This document shows, one piece after another, positions 55,990 through 62,755 of a stretch of DNA of 62,755 bases. Origin of the DNA: Campylobacterales bacterium (lineage in GTDB: Bacteria > Campylobacterota > Campylobacteria > Campylobacterales > QNZT01); NCBI GenBank assembly GCA_027068765.1, contig JAMOMC010000112.1, positions 1-62,755 on the forward strand, given 5' to 3'. The position numbers were made by a program, and so were the translations under genes. Under the pieces are notes generated by a model, which was not told where the DNA came from, did no database searches, and was given only the letters and a program-made list of their open reading frames with translations. Position 1 is the first letter of the stretch; each line of letters starts with the position of its first letter.

Positions 55990-57417
55990 GTGAAAAAAGT
56001 ACTTTTTTTAATCTGTTTTTTCTTTATTGCATCTTTGTTTGCAAATGAGAGTGTAGCTTATGAAAAGCTATCTTTAAAGGATGCACAAGAGATTGTAAAA
56101 AAAGATAATCTTGAGATAAATATCGCTAAGTTTGATAAGCAAGTTGCATCTTTGGGAGAGAAAATTGCTTTAGGTTATAGCTTTGGTAAATTAGATGCAC
56201 AGATGTTAGGACTTCGATCAAACGATGCTGGAAATGTGTTTGGTTTTAAGCTTCAAAGTAGAGAAGCTACTTTTGGAGATTTTGGATTTTCTGAATTTTT
56301 AAGTGGAGTTGGCGGAGCTATTGGAGCTAGTGGTGGAGATTTTGCATCTTTTGCAAATATGATGGCTGATCCTAAAATGAGTGGGGAGCTTTTAAATACA
56401 ACTCCAAAAGATTTGAATTTTCCAGATGATAGAAATCATTTTGACTTTAAACTCACATATGCTCTTCCTCTATATACTGGTGGAAAACTCTCTTATTATC
56501 GTGATATCTCTAAAAAGATGGTTAAAATGGGTGAATTAGATCGTCAAAAAGTTGAAGCTTTGAAGATGTATGAGGTTAGAAAAACATATTATGATATTTC
56601 ACTTTTGTATCAGTTTGAGAGTGATTTAACTAAAATCAGGGAAAATATTGAGAAGTTAAAAAAATCAACAACTCTTTTAAGAGATGAGGGATATGCTAGA
56701 AAAACAGATCTTTTAGAGGTTGAAGCAAAACTATCAAATGTCGAGAGAATGTTATTTAGTTCGCAAACAAATAGGGATTTGGCTTATGAGTTTTTAAGTT
56801 TTTTACTAAATGCAGAGGTTAAATCGATAAAAAAGCTTCCTCTTAATGTAGTTGAACATAATGTAACACTTGAAGATATTTTAGTAAAAAATAGAGATAT
56901 TCAAAAGGCAAAGTTAGGGTTAGAGATACAGTCTAAAATGCTTTTAGTTTCAAAAGCATCTTTTAAACCTGAAATTGGTGCATTTGCTGAGTATGGGAGT
57001 AGTGATGATAAGTTTTTAAATGATTTTAAAGAGCATGACAGATATACAATAGGCGTTCAAGCAAAATTAAATATCTTAAATGGTGGTATAGATAGTGCCA
57101 AGATTGAGCAAGAGAAAGTAAAAAGATTAAAAGTTAAAAAGCAAATAGAGTTAGCTACAAAAGGTATAACTTTACTTTATGACAAGATAAATACGGAGAT
57201 TAAAAATCTTGATAAACAGATAGATAGTATTAAAAAAGAGATAGAGCTTATGGATGAGATTTATCTATCTTATCAAGAGAGATACAAAGAAGGATTGGCA
57301 TCTATAAATGATGTTGTGATTAAACAATCTTTACAAATTGAGAAACTTTTGAAATTAGTTGAACTTCAAAATAGTAGAAATGAGAAAGTTTCTCAAATAT
57401 TTAAATTAGCCTATTAG
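55990..57417 (+). CDS. TolC-family outer membrane efflux protein
   Basis: 475 residues from the GTG at 55990, giving MKKVLFLICFFFIASLFA as signal peptide with GGGGG 5 bp upstream; the frame open to a TTG at 55978 adds four less likely residues. Two OEP-type halves with long helices (EALKMYEVRKTYYDISLLYQ and LYDKINTEIKNLDKQI) and the typical YQERYKEGLASINDV near the end. A Gly/Ser/Phe-rich insert of about 60 residues (FGDFGFSEFLSGVGG...) near residue 90 is unusual. It forms the exit duct for the RND pump encoded downstream. Confidence 0.88.
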   Translation: MKKVLFLICFFFIASLFANESVAYEKLSLKDAQEIVKKDNLEINIAKFDKQVASLGEKIALGYSFGKLDAQMLGLRSNDAGNVFGFKLQSREATFGDFGFSEFLSGVGGAIGASGGDFASFANMMADPKMSGELLNTTPKDLNFPDDRNHFDFKLTYALPLYTGGKLSYYRDISKKMVKMGELDRQKVEALKMYEVRKTYYDISLLYQFESDLTKIRENIEKLKKSTTLLRDEGYARKTDLLEVEAKLSNVERMLFSSQTNRDLAYEFLSFLLNAEVKSIKKLPLNVVEHNVTLEDILVKNRDIQKAKLGLEIQSKMLLVSKASFKPEIGAFAEYGSSDDKFLNDFKEHDRYTIGVQAKLNILNGGIDSAKIEQEKVKRLKVKKQIELATKGITLLYDKINTEIKNLDKQIDSIKKEIELMDEIYLSYQERYKEGLASINDVVIKQSLQIEKLLKLVELQNSRNEKVSQIFKLAY

Positions 57418-57426
57418 GAGAGAATA

Positions 57427-58218
57427 ATGAAGAGAATTTTAATTTTATTGGTAATGATAGCAGGATATATAAATGCTGCACAGTTTGAGTTAACAGGTAC
57501 GGTAGTCTCCGATAATAGTAAAATGTTAACAAGTAGATATATGGGTTTTATAAAAGCAGTCCATGTTGCTGAGGGAGATAGAGTTACAAAAGGAGAGCTT
57601 CTTTATGAGATTGATTCAAAAGAGATTGATAGTGCAAAAGCTCAAGTTGAGCTTATGATACAGCAAGCTATTTTATCTCTTGGGATGTATCAATCTCAAC
57701 ATACAAATCTTCTTTTAAATCTGCAAAGAAATAGAAGACTTTATGCAAAAGATGTAGTCTCAAAATTTCAACTTGAAAATTTAGAGCTTGGTGAGAAAAA
57801 TTTAAGAGATATGATAAAAGTTGCAAAAAAACAGGTGGCACAAGCAAAAGCCAGACTTAAAGAGGTTGAAAATCAATATAATTATCTAAGAGTTAGAGCG
57901 CCAAATGATGGAGTTATTGTTCAAAAAAATATAAATGAAGGAGAGATGGCAATGCCTGGAATGCCAGCTTTAGTTCTTACAGATTTGTCAACTCTTAAGA
58001 TTGTCATAGAGGTCTCTGAGAAAAATTTAAAACATATTAAAATTGGAAAAGAGGTGAAAGTTTTGATACCATCAGCAGATTTTGAAGGTGTTGGAAAAAT
58101 TGCATCTATTATTCCTAACTCTAATCCTATGACTCATTCGTTTAAGGTAAAAATTAGTTTTGATGCTTCGGATAAAGTGATTTATCCTGGATTTTATACA
58201 AAAGTTACATTTAACTAA
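57427..58218 (+). CDS. RND efflux periplasmic adaptor (membrane fusion) protein
   Basis: 263 residues, shorter than most adaptors. Signal peptide to AAQF (residue 18), a lipoyl half-motif (GFIKAVHVAEGDRVTKGELLYEID), a long alpha-hairpin (about 65-140), the second lipoyl half (VRAPNDGVIVQKNINEGEM) and a beta-barrel domain; the membrane-proximal domain is reduced. It joins the pump to the TolC-like duct. It sits 9 bp after the duct gene and 11 bp before the pump gene. Confidence 0.92.
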   Translation: MKRILILLVMIAGYINAAQFELTGTVVSDNSKMLTSRYMGFIKAVHVAEGDRVTKGELLYEIDSKEIDSAKAQVELMIQQAILSLGMYQSQHTNLLLNLQRNRRLYAKDVVSKFQLENLELGEKNLRDMIKVAKKQVAQAKARLKEVENQYNYLRVRAPNDGVIVQKNINEGEMAMPGMPALVLTDLSTLKIVIEVSEKNLKHIKIGKEVKVLIPSADFEGVGKIASIIPNSNPMTHSFKVKISFDASDKVIYPGFYTKVTFN

Positions 58219-58229
58219 AAGGGGATTTG

Positions 58230-59852
58230 ATGCAAGAGAAAAATATCTCTAATATAAAAGTTACAGATTATGCTGGTAAATTAGCAAAAGCATTTATCTA
58301 TAATCCTTTAACTCCTATACTAGCTCTGTTTTTGCTGGCTATTGGGTATCTCTCTTTGGTTATTATGCCAAGGGAGGAGGATCCTCAAATTGCGATTAGT
58401 GGTGGTACTGTTATGGTGGTACTTCCTGGTGCTACTCCAAAAGAGATAGACAATATCATAGTAAAACCGTTAGAGAGAAAACTTCGAGAGATTTCAGGGG
58501 TTGAGCATATCTATGGAGTAGCTACTGATAATGTTGGAATTATCAATGTGATGTATAAGATAGGTGAAAATAGAGAAGATTCAAATCTGAAACTTTATGA
58601 TAAAGTGATGCAAAATATGGAACTTTTACCAAAAGGAGCGATGCAACCTCTTATAAAACCTTTTGATATAGATATAGATGTACCTATAGTAACTGTTGCT
58701 TTTTATCTAAAAGAGTCATCAACTCTAAAAAATGTTGAACTGTTTAAGAGTGTTAGAGATATACAACAAGATTTTAATGAGATAGAAAATGTTTCTAAAA
58801 CAACTTTAAAAGGTGAACACAAAGAGCAGTACAATGTAAAAGTAGATCTCTTTAAACTCTCAGGTTATCATCTTTCTTTAGGGCAGATTATGGAGAGTTT
58901 AAAATCTTTAGCTTCAAATGTACCTGATGTTAAAAGTAAAGTTAGTGATGGAAGTATCATAGTTTTTGGTGTTAAAAATGCGATAGAGAGTGTTGAAGAT
59001 GTTGGAAATGTTATAGTCGCATCTTATATGAACTCTCCAATTTATCTAAAAGATGTGGCAACGGTTGAAAAAACATATGATACTCAAAACTATAAAGGGG
59101 CAGAGATTGTCTATAAAGATGGAGAAAATTTTACTAATACAAAAGAGCAAATTACTCTCTCTATCTCAAAATTAAAAGGTACAAATGCTGTAAATGTTGC
59201 ATCTTTAGTAGTTGAGAAATTAAGCCTTTATAAGAAAGATTTGAGTGAAGCTGGTATAGGTTATGTTGTGACTAGAAACTACGGAAGCAGGGCAGATGAG
59301 GCTGTAAATGAGCTTGTCCATCATCTTGTGATTACTATTTTAATAATTGCTGTTGTTTTGGTTTTGGCACTTGGATGGAGAGAGTCTTTGATAGTTACAT
59401 TTACTGTTCCTGCGATTTTGGCAATTACACTTTTTATAGCATATTTGACGGATCAATCGATAAATAGAATTACACTGTTTGCATTTTTGCTAAGTCTTGG
59501 TCTGCTTGTAGATGCTGCAATCATTGTTATAGAAAATATACATAGGCACATGCATGACCATAGTGCGATAGATAGAGATAAATCTGAAATCATAATAACA
59601 GCAACAGATGAGATTGGAGCTCCAACAAATGTAGCAACTTTGGCTATTATCTTGACTATGGTTCCGATGGCTTTTGTTGGTGGTATGATGGGTGAGTTTA
59701 TGAAACCTATACCTTATAATGTTCCTGTTGCTCTTTTTGCATCTTTGGTTGTGGCTTATATATTTACTCCATATCTTGCAAATAAAATGCTTAAAAAACC
59801 AAAATTACATCATCATAAACACCATTTTCAAAAAGAGGATAAAAAATCATGA
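58230..59852 (+). CDS. RND efflux pump, N-terminal half
   Basis: 540 residues from the ATG at 58230 (AAAGGGG upstream; a TTG one codon earlier is too close). It contains TM1 (FIYNPLTPILALFLLAIGYL), the porter region starting REEDPQI and PGATPKEIDN, and TM2-6. TM4 reads SLGLLVDAAIIVIENIH, with one Asp (D429), where AcrB has two; CusA-like pumps also have one. It ends with a His-rich tail (KKPKLHHHKHH...) and a stop exactly where full-length pumps continue into TM7. The stop overlaps the next start as ATGA. Confidence 0.9.
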   Translation: MQEKNISNIKVTDYAGKLAKAFIYNPLTPILALFLLAIGYLSLVIMPREEDPQIAISGGTVMVVLPGATPKEIDNIIVKPLERKLREISGVEHIYGVATDNVGIINVMYKIGENREDSNLKLYDKVMQNMELLPKGAMQPLIKPFDIDIDVPIVTVAFYLKESSTLKNVELFKSVRDIQQDFNEIENVSKTTLKGEHKEQYNVKVDLFKLSGYHLSLGQIMESLKSLASNVPDVKSKVSDGSIIVFGVKNAIESVEDVGNVIVASYMNSPIYLKDVATVEKTYDTQNYKGAEIVYKDGENFTNTKEQITLSISKLKGTNAVNVASLVVEKLSLYKKDLSEAGIGYVVTRNYGSRADEAVNELVHHLVITILIIAVVLVLALGWRESLIVTFTVPAILAITLFIAYLTDQSINRITLFAFLLSLGLLVDAAIIVIENIHRHMHDHSAIDRDKSEIIITATDEIGAPTNVATLAIILTMVPMAFVGGMMGEFMKPIPYNVPVALFASLVVAYIFTPYLANKMLKKPKLHHHKHHFQKEDKKS

Positions 59853-61519
59853 AGTGGCTAGAAAATCTTATATACAATATAAATGGAAATGGATTTAAAC
59901 GACTGCTTGTTATCGTTTTGACAATTATCGCTCTACTTCTTTCAATTTTAATGCTACCAACTAAAATGGTAAAAGCAAGAATGCTACCTGGGAAAAGTAC
60001 AAATACTTACTCTATTTATGTAGATACACCAACAGGAAGCTCAATTGTGCAGACGAAAGCTACAACAGATTGTGTTTTGGATATTTTAAGAGGTGAAAAT
60101 GAGGTTATAAATGCAGAAGTTTTTTTAGGGCAGGGTTCACCTTTGGATTATGCAGGACTTGTTAAAGGCTCAACTCTAAAACAAGGTGAAAATGTTGCAG
60201 AAATTGTAGTAAATCTAACAGATAAACACACAAGAGATGAAGCTTCATTTTTGATGGTAAAAAGACTTCGTCCTATTATACAAAGTAGATGTAAGCTTCA
60301 AGAGGAGACAAATATAAAAATGATAGAGCAACCAGCAGGTCCTCCAACTCTTGCATCTATTGTTGTTGAAGTCTATGCAGATAGTGAAAAATCTATAAGA
60401 GATATCTCTTTAAAAGTTGCAAATATCTTAAAACAGACAGATGGCTTGGTAGATGTGGATATCATGCAAGATGAAATATATACAAAATATGAATTAATTG
60501 CAGATGCACAAAAGATTAGTAAATCTGGCATCTCCATCTCTCAGTTAAACAATATACTTTATTTAGCATTTGAAGGTATGAAGATAGCTGTTAAAAACTC
60601 ACAAAACTCTCCTGATCAAGTGCCGATATTTTTAGTTTTGAGTGATGAGACAAAAGAGTTAAAAGGCTCTTCAAAAAAGATGCTTGAAGCAAAATTGTCA
60701 TCTTTGAGACTTATGAATAACAAAGGAATGATGGTTCCGTTTAATGAGTTAGTTAGTGTAAAGGAAGCAAAAAACTCTCCAACAATTTTCTCAAAAAATC
60801 TAAGAAAGATGGCAAATGTTTTAGCTGAAACAGATATGGTAAGTCAACTATATCCACTTTTAGATGCAAGAGAGAAGATGATAGAGGTTTTTAGTAAAGA
60901 TTATGAAGTTATAAAAGTTCCTGGAATTACTACAAAAATGTTTGATCTAACTCTTGTAGATAAAAAAAGTGGTGAAGAGATACTTCTTAGTTGGGATGGA
61001 GAGATGAAAGTCTCTTTGGATACTTTTAGAGATTTAGGAGGTGCTTTTATCGCAGCTCTTGTTCTTATATTTTTACTTTTGGTGATATATTATAAAAGTT
61101 TTGCCATTAGTGGCATCATACTTGGTGGTAGTTTTTTATCTATCATAGGTGTTTTAATAGGACACTTTATTGCTAATTTATTTACAAGTGAGACTTTCTT
61201 TTTAACAGCTACTTCACTAATTGGTTTTATAGCTTTGATGGGAATAAGCTCAAGAAACTCTCTTTTGTTAATTGATTTTGCAAAATCTCTTATGAAAGAT
61301 AAAGGCATGGAAAAAAGAAGAGCGATAGCAGTCGCAACGGCAACAAGAGCTACTCCTATTTTTTTAACAGCAATCGCTATCATCCTAGGTTCAGCACTTT
61401 TGGCAACTGATCCAGTGTTTGGTGGACTTGGAGTTGCTTTGATATCTGGAACTATAGCTGCTGTTGTTGTATCTTTGTTGTTTGTTCCTGTACTTATGTA
61501 TAAGACTAAGGCTGTATAG
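59849..61519 (+). CDS. RND efflux pump, C-terminal half
   Basis: 556 residues: TM7 (LLVIVLTIIALLLSILML), second porter part (PTGSSIVQTKATTD, ...QPAGPPTLASIVVEV) and TM8-12. TM10 reads GISSRNSLLLIDFAK, with Arg469 at the position of AcrB Lys940. Together with the previous gene it makes about 1096 residues, the length of a normal RND pump. No frameshift signature is seen; each half has a proper start and stop. It would assemble with the first half in the trimer. The substrate is unknown. Confidence 0.9.
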   Translation: MKWLENLIYNINGNGFKRLLVIVLTIIALLLSILMLPTKMVKARMLPGKSTNTYSIYVDTPTGSSIVQTKATTDCVLDILRGENEVINAEVFLGQGSPLDYAGLVKGSTLKQGENVAEIVVNLTDKHTRDEASFLMVKRLRPIIQSRCKLQEETNIKMIEQPAGPPTLASIVVEVYADSEKSIRDISLKVANILKQTDGLVDVDIMQDEIYTKYELIADAQKISKSGISISQLNNILYLAFEGMKIAVKNSQNSPDQVPIFLVLSDETKELKGSSKKMLEAKLSSLRLMNNKGMMVPFNELVSVKEAKNSPTIFSKNLRKMANVLAETDMVSQLYPLLDAREKMIEVFSKDYEVIKVPGITTKMFDLTLVDKKSGEEILLSWDGEMKVSLDTFRDLGGAFIAALVLIFLLLVIYYKSFAISGIILGGSFLSIIGVLIGHFIANLFTSETFFLTATSLIGFIALMGISSRNSLLLIDFAKSLMKDKGMEKRRAIAVATATRATPIFLTAIAIILGSALLATDPVFGGLGVALISGTIAAVVVSLLFVPVLMYKTKAV

Positions 61520-61539
61520 AGAGAAAAGTAGAAGTATAG

Positions 61540-61571
61540 ATTTCAAAGTAAGAGTTAACTTACTTTGAAAT
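61540..61571. terminator. Hairpin between the RND operon and the Cys-rich lipoprotein gene
   Basis: Perfect 13-bp stem (61540-61552 with 61559-61571), loop AGTTAA. It lies between convergent genes and may serve both; T-tracts are weak on both sides. Confidence 0.55.
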
Positions 61572-61590
61572 TACAAAAATCTACCTAGTT

Positions 61591-61785
61591 TTAGCATTGT
61601 GGGCAAGGAACAGGTGTCTTTTTGCAAGGTGTTGGGCAAGGAACAGGTGTCTTTTTACAAGGTGTAGCACAACTTGGAAGGACAGGTTTTGTACAACTTG
61701 CACCTTTAGTAGCAGCCTTAGCACCACAACCACTAAATCCTATAACAGCTAGAGCTAAAACTGCACTAATTAATATATTTCTCAT
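61591..61785 (-). CDS. Small Cys/Pro-rich lipoprotein
   Basis: 64 residues. A lipoprotein signal peptide ends GFSGC (Cys20). The mature 45 residues hold seven further cysteines (31, 39, 43, 50, 54, 61, 64) in a repeated PCKKTPVPCP pattern with no large domain. AAAGGAG stands 6 bp before the ATG. The pattern suggests a membrane-attached metal- or redox-binding peptide, or a disulfide-rich structural one. It is convergent with the RND operon. A second tiny Cys-containing lipoprotein lies upstream on the same strand. Confidence 0.75.
   Translation of the reverse strand: MRNILISAVLALAVIGFSGCGAKAATKGASCTKPVLPSCATPCKKTPVPCPTPCKKTPVPCPQC
61601..61656 (-). repeat. 33-bp direct repeat in the Cys-rich lipoprotein gene
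   Basis: An identical 23-bp segment starts at 61601 and again at 61634 on the plus strand, a period of 33 bp (11 codons) encoding CKKTPVPCP. Confidence 0.85.
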
Positions 61786-61919
61786 GATTTCTCCTTTCGT
61801 ATATTTTTCATAACAGCTACAAAAGTAATCTATATATAACTAATGTACCTATTAAGATAAATAAAGTTTACCAAAAGTAAAATTCAACAAAGAGTATAAT
61901 GAGAATTTTAATGATTTTT

Positions 61920-61969
61920 ATAAAACTTTAATGTTACAAAATGTAGCAATAAAGTTTTATAATTTTTTT
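61920..61969 (+). terminator. Long hairpin with T-tract, plus strand
   Basis: A 19-position stem (61920-61938 with 61942-61960; one mismatch, one G-T pair), AAA loop, then AA and seven T (61963-61969). A TATAAT at 61895-61900 lies 20 bp upstream on the same strand. It may also terminate the small lipoprotein transcript from the other direction. No gene is seen in 61786-61919 otherwise. Confidence 0.6.
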
Positions 61970-61974
61970 GCTAG

Positions 61975-62100
61975 TTAAATTTTAAAAAGTTTTTTCGTTT
62001 TTTCATGACAAGGTGTTGCTCCACAACCTGTTTTTTCTGCACATCCCAAGATAGATATAAGTATAATTATCAAAATAGAATTTAGTATAATTTTTTTCAT
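61975..62100 (-). CDS. 41-residue Cys-containing lipoprotein
   Basis: A short reading frame with a strong AGGAGG ribosome site 5 bp before its ATG. It encodes a basic start (MKKIIL), a hydrophobic helix, a lipobox ISILGC (Cys20) and a tail AEKTGCGATPCHEKTKK with two more cysteines and one His. The signal and ribosome site make it a credible gene despite its size. Its tail resembles the Cys-rich lipoprotein encoded 190 bp downstream in lacking a folded domain. Function unknown. Confidence 0.65.
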   Translation of the reverse strand: MKKIILNSILIIILISILGCAEKTGCGATPCHEKTKKLFKI

Positions 62101-62180
62101 AATACCTCCTACTAGTTTGTTTTTATTTTATCATGATTTTTGAGTATTTTACTTTAAGAAAAGGTAAGCATTTAGTAGAT

Positions 62181-62516
62181 TTATAGATTTTTATCTAACT
62201 CTTTTTTATCAAAACCTACCATAACTTTTCCATCAAACTCAATGACAGGTCTTTTTATCAATAAATTCTCTTTTGCCATCAAGCTTATTTTATCTGTATC
62301 ACTTAAGTTTTGCTCTTTTAATTTAAGTGTTCTGTAGGTTGTGCTTCTTGCATTAAAAAGTTTTTCTAATTTACACTGTTTTAACCAAGATGTTATCTTT
62401 TTTTCATCAACAGCTTCAAGTTTAAAATCGACAAAATCATACTCTAAGTTTGCATCTTTTAGATATTTTATAGTTTTTTTTACACTATCGCAGTTTTTTA
62501 TGCCGTATATTTTCAT
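62181..62516 (-). CDS. ArsC/Spx-family thioredoxin-fold protein (YffB-like)
   Basis: 111 residues: MKIYGIKNCDSVKKT with a single active-site Cys (Cys9), YDFVDFK, the AR/ST segment FNARSTTYRTL and the cis-Pro region IKRPVIEFDGKVMVGF. This fits the ArsC-like YffB group rather than classical arsenate reductases, as no ars genes are nearby. It lies 8 bp downstream of queA and is probably cotranscribed with it. Confidence 0.88.
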   Translation of the reverse strand: MKIYGIKNCDSVKKTIKYLKDANLEYDFVDFKLEAVDEKKITSWLKQCKLEKLFNARSTTYRTLKLKEQNLSDTDKISLMAKENLLIKRPVIEFDGKVMVGFDKKELDKNL

Positions 62517-62524
62517 TTTTTTCC

Positions 62525-62755
62525 TTATATAATCAACATCGCATCCCCATATGAGTAGAAGCGATATTTGTTTTCTATAGCCTCTTCATAAAGTTTAAGA
62601 CTTTTATTTATACCTACAAAACTAGCTACTAGCATAAGGAGTGTTGATTTTGGTAGGTGAAAATTTGTTAAAAGATGGTTGACTCGGATTGGTCTGTTTT
62701 GTGGATGTAAAAATAGATCAGATTCACCACTTGTTTTTTTCTCTCTTTGATAATA
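62525..62755 (-). CDS. queA: tRNA ribosyltransferase-isomerase QueA, C-terminal part
   Basis: The last 76 codons only; the gene begins beyond the right edge. The readable part contains SGESDLFLHPQ, LLTNFHLPKSTLLMLV, EEAIENKYRFYSYGDAMLII, the conserved end of QueA. The enzyme transfers and isomerises the ribosyl group of S-adenosylmethionine onto preQ1 in tRNA to give epoxyqueuosine. Confidence 0.93.
   Translation of the reverse strand, partial: YYQREKKTSGESDLFLHPQNRPIRVNHLLTNFHLPKSTLLMLVASFVGINKSLKLYEEAIENKYRFYSYGDAMLII

Noticed and set aside
59840-59860. Frameshift or assembly error splitting one RND gene
   Set aside because: The two frames overlap cleanly by ATGA, the first has its own 3' tail, the second a normal start, and the combined length equals a full pump. 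Resequencing would still be useful.
61622-61813. Plus-strand frame across the Cys-rich lipoprotein gene
   Set aside because: It is the complement of a repeat-containing gene; the minus strand has the lipobox and AAAGGAG.
1-62755. tRNA or rRNA genes, insertion sequences, prophage or CRISPR arrays
   Set aside because: None was recognised on reading; coding density leaves few gaps over 200 bp. A tRNA scan would settle the first.

Overview
The window is AT-rich, densely coded chromosomal DNA. It most resembles a Campylobacterota (Epsilonproteobacteria) chromosome of the Sulfurimonas/Sulfurovum type. Pointers are the gene orders pheS-pheT-aroA-ispH-rpsA-small membrane gene-serA and oadA/pycB-pckA-argH, which I recall from Campylobacter, plus small c553-type cytochromes, pseudopilins with Ala before the cleavage site, superoxide reductase, a sulfide:quinone-reductase-like flavoprotein and a multiheme cytochrome. 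The genus is inference. No tRNA, rRNA, CRISPR array or insertion sequence was seen.

Layout. (1) 1-8020, surface polysaccharide genes on +: two paralogous glycosyltransferases flank a compact five-gene set (polytopic membrane protein, polyprenyl-phosphate glycosyltransferase, formyltransferase, small DMT/SMR flippase, sugar 4-aminotransferase) that mirrors the Arn lipid-A pathway but has no deformylase. (2) 8082-13251 on -: a MerR regulator, a fused LplT-PlsC-acyl-ACP synthetase and an amidohydrolase, followed by the decayed remnant of a second amidohydrolase. (3) 13267-22320: an LVIVD propeller protein, an M3 oligopeptidase, superoxide reductase, a 1204-residue secreted multidomain protein and three pseudopilins. 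(4) 22400-25886: an OmpR-type response regulator and histidine kinase next to one haem protein and three near-identical cytochromes c; the first cytochrome promoter carries an 11-bp-period direct repeat. (5) 25942-34736: ankyrin protein, Na+-pumping oxaloacetate decarboxylase (oadGAB), pckA, an SQR-like flavoprotein, argH and a CAP-domain lipoprotein.

(6) 34733-45025 on - is the most unusual part. Nine tightly packed genes, apparently one operon, encode two periplasmic-binding/OmpA fusions, a von Willebrand A protein, a two-TM helical protein, a PspA-like coiled-coil protein, a complete NitT/TauT-like ABC importer and a double-AAA+ ATPase. A HIT gene follows. The block lies between HIT and pheS, which I recall as adjacent divergent neighbours in Campylobacter, so it looks like an inserted envelope system of unknown function.

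(7) 45155-54174: housekeeping genes pheS, pheT, aroA, ispH, rpsA and serA. (8) 54189-62755: a multiheme cytochrome c with 16 CxxCH sites, a TolC-like/adaptor/RND efflux operon whose pump is encoded as two half-length genes, two tiny Cys-containing lipoproteins, an ArsC-like protein and the 3' end of queA, which runs off the right edge.
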